From NCBI RefSeq assembly GCF_000282095.2, contig NZ_AKKC02000004.1:930001-994000 (forward strand): a stretch of 64,000 nt of DNA, given 5' to 3'. Shown in pieces: positions 59,100 through 64,000 of this stretch. Origin of the DNA: Rhizobium sp. CF080. Lineage in GTDB: Bacteria > Pseudomonadota > Alphaproteobacteria > Rhizobiales > Rhizobiaceae. Within the stretch, counting starts at the first letter, position 1; the number at the start of each line of letters is the position of its first letter. Both the position numbers and the translations under genes were made by a program. The notes beneath the pieces are model-generated. The model saw only the letters and a list, made by a program, of their open reading frames with translations, was not told where the DNA came from and did not search any database.

Positions 59100-59731
59100 G
59101 CGAACTCATCAGGCAGGCAATCGCCTCAGGGGTTGGCGTCGGCCAGATCAGCGACGCTATGGATGAGCTCGGCCTGCCGCGGAACGCCGGCGGAGGTTAT
59201 CGTCTACTTGGTGGCAAAGGGGGTACCGTCTTCGGACGGGCCTTCACTCTCAAGCAGATCACCATACCATCCGGCGAAACCGGCATCGTTCGTCAGGGTG
59301 AGGCAGCGCTTTCGCTGGCAAATTCCGGCGACATCCTGGTCGTCGATGCTGGCGGAAATACAGCGATGGCGACATGGGGCGAGGGGCATTCACTCAGGGC
59401 TCAGATCAATGGCCTGTCAGGTATCGTCCTGCACGGAGCGACGCGTGACAGCGAGGCCCTCGCGACAGGCTCCCTGCCTATTTTATGCCGTGGAACATCG
59501 CCTGTCCGTAGCAAGGGCCGTCTTCACACAGTTTCGGTTGGGGAACCTGTCACGATTGACAGCGTCATTATCAAGAGGGGAGATCTGGTTGCGATCAGTG
59601 TTGATGGCTTAGCCTGCATACCCTCTGACCACGAAACGGCGGTTCTCATCAAAGCCTGCGAGATCCAGCAGATGGAGCGTGAACGCGACGTCCAAATGCG
59701 CGGTCAGATTTCTGGTCGTACGTCGAGATGA
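59096..59731 (+). CDS. RraA family protein (possible HMG/CHA-type aldolase)
   Basis: A 211-residue RraA/MenG-fold protein. ISDAMDELGLPRN near residue 18, GRAFTLKQ near 46, GDILVVDAGG and the LHGATRDSEAL segment with the Arg-Asp pair of the HMG/CHA aldolases (metal and substrate contact) are visible. In these aldolases the protein cleaves 4-hydroxy-4-methyl-2-oxoglutarate or 4-carboxy-4-hydroxy-2-oxoadipate to pyruvate and an acid; RraA proper inhibits RNase E. The operon context of carboxylate enzymes favours an aldolase or related lyase. The start overlaps the GST stop by ATGA. It is the last gene of the operon and convergent with tcuB. Confidence 0.87.
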   Translation: MSELIRQAIASGVGVGQISDAMDELGLPRNAGGGYRLLGGKGGTVFGRAFTLKQITIPSGETGIVRQGEAALSLANSGDILVVDAGGNTAMATWGEGHSLRAQINGLSGIVLHGATRDSEALATGSLPILCRGTSPVRSKGRLHTVSVGEPVTIDSVIIKRGDLVAISVDGLACIPSDHETAVLIKACEIQQMERERDVQMRGQISGRTSR

Positions 59732-59858
59732 TGGAGCAGGAATTCCAACCGCGTCGTCCGACGTGCCCGCTTCGGCGGCACATTGTCGCCGAACCGCTCT
59801 ACGAAGATCGCTCTCCGCTCAATATGCGATTTCATGCGACGTCCAGTTTCCACAAGGC

Positions 59859-61016
59859 TCACTCGTTTCCGGCTTGAATGGGATTTGGGCGCCTCTTCTC
59901 GATCGCGTGCTTGAGCAAGGCCGCGCAACGGAAAATACCATGGGCAAACTTGCCGTAGGGCAATGTCACGAACAATCCCATCACGAAGCCGAGATGGACA
60001 GCCAGAAGGAGCGGCATGGCCGAAGTTTCACGCAAGGCCAGCAGGACGAGGCCGGTCAGGCTGATCAGGAAGAGAAGCGCGATGAACCCGCGGTCCATGG
60101 ATTTCTGCGTTTCATCCGTCTGCATCGGATTCCGACGGAGATTGAGCCACAGGAGGCCTGCGGGACCAACCAGCAGGCCGATGCCTCCAAGGGTGCCGAG
60201 CACGACCGGAGCGCTCAGGATCGGATAGGGCGCTTCCATTGCAAACAGATAGTGATAGAGCGTCGCGACGGAGGTCGATGCGAAACACAGCATGAAGCCA
60301 TAGAAGGTGAAATGATGGAAGCGTTTGCGCCACAGCGTGAAAGCATCGTCCTCATTGTTGCAGCCGTCGCGATGACCGCCGTCGAGATATTTCAGCGTCA
60401 GGGCCGACGTGGTGGCCTCGCTTATGGCACGGGACAAGGTAACCGGCCTTCCCGGCTCGGAAACTGCGCGCCAGAAACGGGTGACACCGATTGCGAGGGC
60501 TATAACCGAAAATCCCGATGCGGCGCCAAAGAGGACAGCAAGCAGATTATGCGGGAAAATCGCATAGAAATCCGCCTCGAGCCCATGAACGAAAAGGCTG
60601 CCCTTCAGCAGCACCGTCGCGATGAGGAAGGCGGCGACGCCAAGGCTCACCGCAAGCGCCACCGTCAGGCCGTTCCGCTTGTAAAGCCGGCCGAATGATT
60701 TCGGGAAGGCATATTCGACATAGGTGTCTTTGCGGACCTTTGCCAATGCCTTCGGGACATTCACCCCGAACTCATGCGGCGGCGCGTACTGACAGGCGTA
60801 AAGGCAGGCCGAACAGTTGTGACAAAGGTTGGCGAGATAATGCGCGTCGGCGACGTTGAAATCGAGCCGGCGGGTCATGGCCGGGAAGACGGCGCAGAAA
60901 CTCTCGCAGTAGCGGCATGCATTGCAGATGTGCAGAATGCGATCAACCTCGGCCGCATTCGCATCCAGCTCGTTTTCAGCCTGTGCCGCAAGGCCCATCA
61001 GATCAATGACGGCCAT
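59859..61016 (-). CDS. tcuB: Tricarballylate utilisation protein TcuB (CitB-domain iron-sulfur membrane protein)
   Basis: A 385-residue protein. Residues 1-110 hold two ferredoxin-like clusters ([11 protein letters not shown] and [11 protein letters not shown]), and the rest has about six membrane helices with several His residues that could bind haem or quinone. In Salmonella, TcuB reoxidises the FADH2 of TcuA and passes electrons to the membrane quinone pool. It overlaps the end of tcuA by 14 bases on the same strand. No tcuC (MFS citrate/tricarballylate symporter) is adjacent; the Tct-type transporter at 51477-55939 may replace it. Confidence 0.92.
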   Translation of the reverse strand: MAVIDLMGLAAQAENELDANAAEVDRILHICNACRYCESFCAVFPAMTRRLDFNVADAHYLANLCHNCSACLYACQYAPPHEFGVNVPKALAKVRKDTYVEYAFPKSFGRLYKRNGLTVALAVSLGVAAFLIATVLLKGSLFVHGLEADFYAIFPHNLLAVLFGAASGFSVIALAIGVTRFWRAVSEPGRPVTLSRAISEATTSALTLKYLDGGHRDGCNNEDDAFTLWRKRFHHFTFYGFMLCFASTSVATLYHYLFAMEAPYPILSAPVVLGTLGGIGLLVGPAGLLWLNLRRNPMQTDETQKSMDRGFIALLFLISLTGLVLLALRETSAMPLLLAVHLGFVMGLFVTLPYGKFAHGIFRCAALLKHAIEKRRPNPIQAGNE

Positions 61017-62424
61017 GGTTTTCGCTCCTGATGATTGACCTGCCTTGCGCCGCGGCGGCGGCGCTCGTGCCAGCTATGCGGCCGAAGGCCGTTCCGATGC
61101 TCATGCCGACACCGGCCGTGTAACCCTTGCCGAGCACGTTGCCGGCCATCATTTCGCCGGCAACGAACAGGTTCGGACTTGGCCGGTCAGCGAAACGCAC
61201 AGCAGCGGTCTCATCGACCTTCAGGGATAGATAAGTGAAGGTAATGCCCGGGCGAAGCGCATAGGCATAGAAGGGTGGTGAATCGATCGGCAGCGCCCAA
61301 TGCGTCTTTGCCGGTGTCACGCCGTCGGTCCGACAGTCATCAAGGACGGTATGATCGAACGTCCCGGGGCGGCAGGCGGCATTATAGGCGTCCAAACTGC
61401 GCATGAAGGATTCCGCCGGCAGTCCGAGCTTCGTGGCCAATTCCGGCAGGGTACTCGCGGTTACGCCGGGAAAGACAGGTGGCATGAAACGCCCGATGAC
61501 TTTCCGGTCGATGATCGAATAGCCAATCTGCCCCGGTTGCTGGGCGACCAGGCGTCCCCATATGGCATATCGTTTGGGCCAGAAATCCTCACCTTCGTCA
61601 TAAAATCGCTCGCCATGTTTATTGACGACCACGCCAAGCGAGACGCAGTCGATACGGGTGCAGATGCCGCCGTCGTAGAGTGGCGCGCGGGCGTCGATCG
61701 CGACGCAATGTCCCTGGGAAGGATCGCCGATCGTATCGGCGCCGGCATTCATCATCTCTTTCAGGAGAACGCCCTGGTTGAAACGCGTGCCCCGGATGAG
61801 AAAATTGTCAGCCGGCCATTCTCCGAGGTCGTTGCGGCCCCACGCCTCGCGCAGCCACTCGCGGTTCGATTCGAAACCACCGGCGGCAAGCACGCAGGTC
61901 TTGGCCGTGAGCCGTTCCCCCCTTTCGGTGATGGCGGCCACGAGCCGGTCGCCATCGAGTTCGATCTTCGCAACGGGCGTGTCGTACCGCACCGTCACGC
62001 CAAGGTTTTCGGCGCTGCGATAATAGGCGTTGATAAGCGCCTTGCCGCCCCCCATGAAAAACGCATTGGTTCGGGCAGTGTGGAGTGCGCCCGACAGTGA
62101 CGGCTGGAAACGCACGCCGTGGCTGCGCATCCAGTCCCGACAGTTCGACGAGGCGCGGATGACGATGCGCGCCAGATATTCGTTCGTCTCACCACCTGTC
62201 ACCTTCAGGAGGTCCTGCCAGAATTCCTCTTCCGGATAGGCCTCGACAAGCACATCCTGGGGCGCATCGTGCATGCAGCGCAGATTGCGGGTATGCTGGG
62301 AGTTTCCCCCGCGCCATTCCTTCGGCGAAGCCTCCAGGACCAGAACCGAAGCGCCCGCCTCACGCGCCATGAGAGCCGCACACAACGCCGCGTTTCCGCC
62401 ACCAATCACCAGTACGTCGTACAC
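61003..62424 (-). CDS. tcuA: Tricarballylate dehydrogenase TcuA (FAD-dependent)
   Basis: A 473-residue flavoprotein. [31 protein letters not shown] is the N-terminal FAD-binding region, [16 protein letters not shown] follows, and the C-terminus has [35 protein letters not shown] region, the family-specific closing motif. In Salmonella, TcuA oxidises tricarballylate to cis-aconitate. Length and motifs agree with that enzyme, which differs from the KstD-like flavoprotein at 11095. Its upstream neighbour is a LysR gene, as in the tcuR-tcuABC arrangement. Confidence 0.93.
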   Translation of the reverse strand: MYDVLVIGGGNAALCAALMAREAGASVLVLEASPKEWRGGNSQHTRNLRCMHDAPQDVLVEAYPEEEFWQDLLKVTGGETNEYLARIVIRASSNCRDWMRSHGVRFQPSLSGALHTARTNAFFMGGGKALINAYYRSAENLGVTVRYDTPVAKIELDGDRLVAAITERGERLTAKTCVLAAGGFESNREWLREAWGRNDLGEWPADNFLIRGTRFNQGVLLKEMMNAGADTIGDPSQGHCVAIDARAPLYDGGICTRIDCVSLGVVVNKHGERFYDEGEDFWPKRYAIWGRLVAQQPGQIGYSIIDRKVIGRFMPPVFPGVTASTLPELATKLGLPAESFMRSLDAYNAACRPGTFDHTVLDDCRTDGVTPAKTHWALPIDSPPFYAYALRPGITFTYLSLKVDETAAVRFADRPSPNLFVAGEMMAGNVLGKGYTAGVGMSIGTAFGRIAGTSAAAAAQGRSIIRSENHGRH

Positions 62425-62502
62425 GACCCTTTTCCCCCTGAATTCGGGCGAACCTTAGAGGAGCGTGATGTCGAGGAACATGGCGGGTGCTTGAAGAGGG
62501 CT

Positions 62503-63450
62503 TCACGCTTCGTGAAGAGTAGCCCCCAGCCAACGGCCCTCGCGCACCAGCGAGCCGACCGTCTTTCGCAATTGCGCACGAAGCGCGAGAGCGGCGGGCG
62601 ACAGCTCATGTTCGGGCAGGCTTGCCAGCAAATTCGTGCGGTAGACGCTTTCATCAGCCACCGGCCGCACTTCGAAGGTGCCGACGGCTGCGCGGGAGAG
62701 GGCAGCTCCAGGCTGTATCGTGTAGCCGTGCCGGTTCGACACCGCCTGCATGATAACGGCCAGCGAGTCGATTTCCATGACGATGCGGGGATTGACGTTT
62801 GCGGCCGTGAAGGCGCGATCGAGGCTTACCCGAAGGCCATGACTGCGGCTGGGAAGAATGAGGGGCAGCGTTGCGGCTTCTTCGAGCGTGACCGGATTTT
62901 TCGCTGGCGGTGCCTCGACCCCATCGACGGAATTTGCGACGGCACCGAACAGGAACAGGCTCTCATCGAGCAGCGGGATGGCCTCGCTGCGCGCAAAGGT
63001 GACCGACTCGGCGTTGAAGAGAACGGCAAGGTCGATCTGCCGCCCCTTCAGCATGGCGGCGAGGTGGCCGGACATTCCCTCGACAAGCTGCAGCCGGATC
63101 AGCGGATATCGCCTCCCCATTGCCTCGATCAACGGTATGGCGAGGATGGTAGCCGTGGTAGGTGCCAGGCCAAGCGCGACGACGCCGGTCAGACGAGCAC
63201 CCTGCGCCGCCGCTGCAGCTGCTTCGGCATGACGCAATGCCAGCATCGCATGTTGGCAGAAGGCAGCGCCTGCCTCGGTCGGAGCAACCCCGGCCGCCCC
63301 ACGGACCAGAAGCCGGGTGGAAAGCTCGCTTTCCAGACGGCTGATCTGCTGGCTGAGCGCGGATGTCACGACACCGAGTTCGGCTGCTGCCTTGCCCAAG
63401 CTGCCGTATTCAACGGCGGCGACAAAATACCTAAGCTGTCTCAGTTCCAC
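62503..63450 (-). CDS. LysR family regulator, TcuR-like
   Basis: A 315-residue LysR regulator. The GTG at 63450 starts the classic VELRQLRYFVAAVEYGSLGKAAAELGVVTSALSQQISRLESELSTRLLVR region; the longer ATG frame adds 50 residues of noise. The effector domain follows with GVVALGLAPTTATILAIPLIEAMGRRYP. GGGAACGAT precedes the GTG. It lies 78 bases upstream of tcuA on the same strand, so it may be co-transcribed with or independent of it. By synteny it should regulate tcuAB in response to tricarballylate, but the effector is not shown by sequence. Confidence 0.88.
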   Translation of the reverse strand: MELRQLRYFVAAVEYGSLGKAAAELGVVTSALSQQISRLESELSTRLLVRGAAGVAPTEAGAAFCQHAMLALRHAEAAAAAAQGARLTGVVALGLAPTTATILAIPLIEAMGRRYPLIRLQLVEGMSGHLAAMLKGRQIDLAVLFNAESVTFARSEAIPLLDESLFLFGAVANSVDGVEAPPAKNPVTLEEAATLPLILPSRSHGLRVSLDRAFTAANVNPRIVMEIDSLAVIMQAVSNRHGYTIQPGAALSRAAVGTFEVRPVADESVYRTNLLASLPEHELSPAALALRAQLRKTVGSLVREGRWLGATLHEA

Positions 63451-63783
63451 ATCGTTCCCCGGAAGGTCCCTCAGACCATGACACAAGCATATAAGGTGAT
63501 ATCGCAAACTAGCGTAGTCTCCAGCCATGGGCTGAGTTTTTTCATGCCCTGCGGAAAAAGAGCTTCTCGCTCCTGATGGCTCGGGACCCGCGGGCATTCC
63601 GGTTGATCTGAACGCGCATCAGAAGCTCCAGATCCTGCGGGACTCAGGCGCTCAGGTGCGTGCTCTCGTCGTCGCGCGAAGAAGCGGCATCGTCGTCGAT
63701 ATGGGGCGATAACCAAAACATATTTGTCCTGCAAAATTCAATTTCATAATGTCGCGGTCACATCTGACGGAGGAGATTGACTG
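63451..63783. other. Intergenic region with a possible gene remnant
   Basis: About 330 bases between the LysR gene and the partial FAD gene. A plus-strand open stretch at 63551-63712 has protein-like composition (VDLNAHQKLQILRDSGAQVRA in part) and ends at TAA 63710-63712, but has no ATG or GTG start and is cut upstream by a TGA; it may be the C-terminal remains of a lost gene. The AT-rich part at 63713-63765 should hold the promoter of the FAD gene. Confidence 0.3.
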
Positions 63784-64000
63784 ATGACCGCTGATGCGGC
63801 GACCGGCCCCGAGGGCAGGATCTTCGATCTCGTGGTTGTCGGCAGCGGTGCCGCCGGGTTAACGGCGGCGCTGACCGGTCTGCTCGCAGGTCTCAAAGTC
63901 GCCGTGATCGAAAAGCTCGACGTCATCGGCGGAACAAGCGCCCGCTCGTCGGGAACCGTGTGGGTGCCGGACAATCATTTTATGCACATGGCGGGCTTTT
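63784..64000 (+). CDS. FAD-dependent dehydrogenase, N-terminal part (cut by window end)
   Basis: The first 72 residues of a FAD_binding_2-family flavoprotein. The Rossmann motif reads LVVVGSGAAGLTAALTGLLAG, followed by VIEKLDVIGGTSARSSGTVWVPDN, close to the KstD-like opening of the protein at 11095-12795. GGAGGAG precedes the ATG. The frame is open to the last base. The full protein is expected to be 500-600 residues, with succinate/ketosteroid-type dehydrogenase chemistry. It is divergent from the TcuR-like gene and could be an additional target of it. Confidence 0.85.
   Translation, partial: MTADAATGPEGRIFDLVVVGSGAAGLTAALTGLLAGLKVAVIEKLDVIGGTSARSSGTVWVPDNHFMHMAGF

Noticed and set aside
59704..59928. 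Minus-strand 74-codon frame between the RraA and tcuB genes as a transposase remnant
   Set aside because: The basic stretch looked integrase-like at first, but there are no inverted repeats, no catalytic motif and it overlaps the end of tcuB.

Overview
The window looks like an alphaproteobacterial replicon, most likely Rhizobiaceae (Rhizobium/Agrobacterium/Sinorhizobium group). The grounds are the protein style, dense divergent regulator-operon units, a TGA-N9-TCA operator like that of the rhizobial iron regulator RirA, and the abundance of periplasmic-binding-protein transporters with LysR, IclR and TetR regulators. No rRNA, tRNA, ribosomal or replication gene is visible. Nearly everything is accessory: nutrient uptake, catabolism and iron scavenging, as on a megaplasmid, chromid or accessory chromosomal island. 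No insertion sequence, integrase or CRISPR array was found.

Layout. 1-4661: MFS exporter, RibD-type reductase, aldo/keto reductase and a DoxX-like membrane protein. 4812-10041: iron locus A, with a TonB-dependent receptor, an orphan binding protein, a siderophore-interacting reductase and a divergent TetR regulator. 10106-28278: an aromatic-ring locus built around homogentisate 1,2-dioxygenase, maleylacetoacetate isomerase and fumarylacetoacetase. It also has a Liv-type ABC importer with fused LivM-LivG, two translationally coupled IclR regulators, a MarR regulator, two EthD-type proteins, a TauE-type permease, an atypical metallo-beta-lactamase-fold protein, an SDR and a ketosteroid-dehydrogenase-like flavoprotein. 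28583-29743: a broken chemoreceptor gene. 29757-38645: iron locus B, with a FatB/CeuE-type ABC importer, a DUF2218 protein, an exported enterobactin-type esterase, a second TonB-dependent receptor and an AraC regulator. 39211-43420: an SsuABC/TauABC-type importer followed by an acyl-CoA ligase. 43541-50286: a flavin-enzyme cluster (two luciferase-like oxidoreductases, one Old Yellow Enzyme, three NTF2/SnoaL-like proteins, a small ORF) with a divergent LysR regulator. 50478-59731: an IclR-controlled tripartite tricarboxylate transporter operon with MmgE/PrpD, aldehyde dehydrogenase, SMP-30, GST and RraA-type enzymes. 59859-63450: tcuB, tcuA and a LysR regulator for tricarballylate oxidation. 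63784-64000: start of another FAD-dependent dehydrogenase cut by the window edge.

How the parts may work together. In the aromatic locus, HmgA, MaiA and FahA take homogentisate to fumarate and acetoacetate, but neither a 4-hydroxyphenylpyruvate dioxygenase nor a phenylacetate hydroxylase is present. The upper pathway must therefore come from elsewhere or from the unusual SDR/flavoprotein/EthD set. A recurring dyad, ATTCG-N7-CGAAT, often preceded by TTGACA-N5, lies in front of several of these genes and is a good candidate operator for the paired IclR proteins. In iron locus B the esterase carries a signal peptide, which suggests that a ferric tris-catecholate is hydrolysed in the periplasm and its linear products are then bound by the FatB/CeuE-type protein. 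On the right side, the TctABC-like transporter plus TcuAB suggests import and oxidation of a tricarboxylate, with the PrpD, RraA and aldehyde dehydrogenase proteins hinting at a less familiar downstream route. All functions are inferred from sequence features read by eye; no database search was run.
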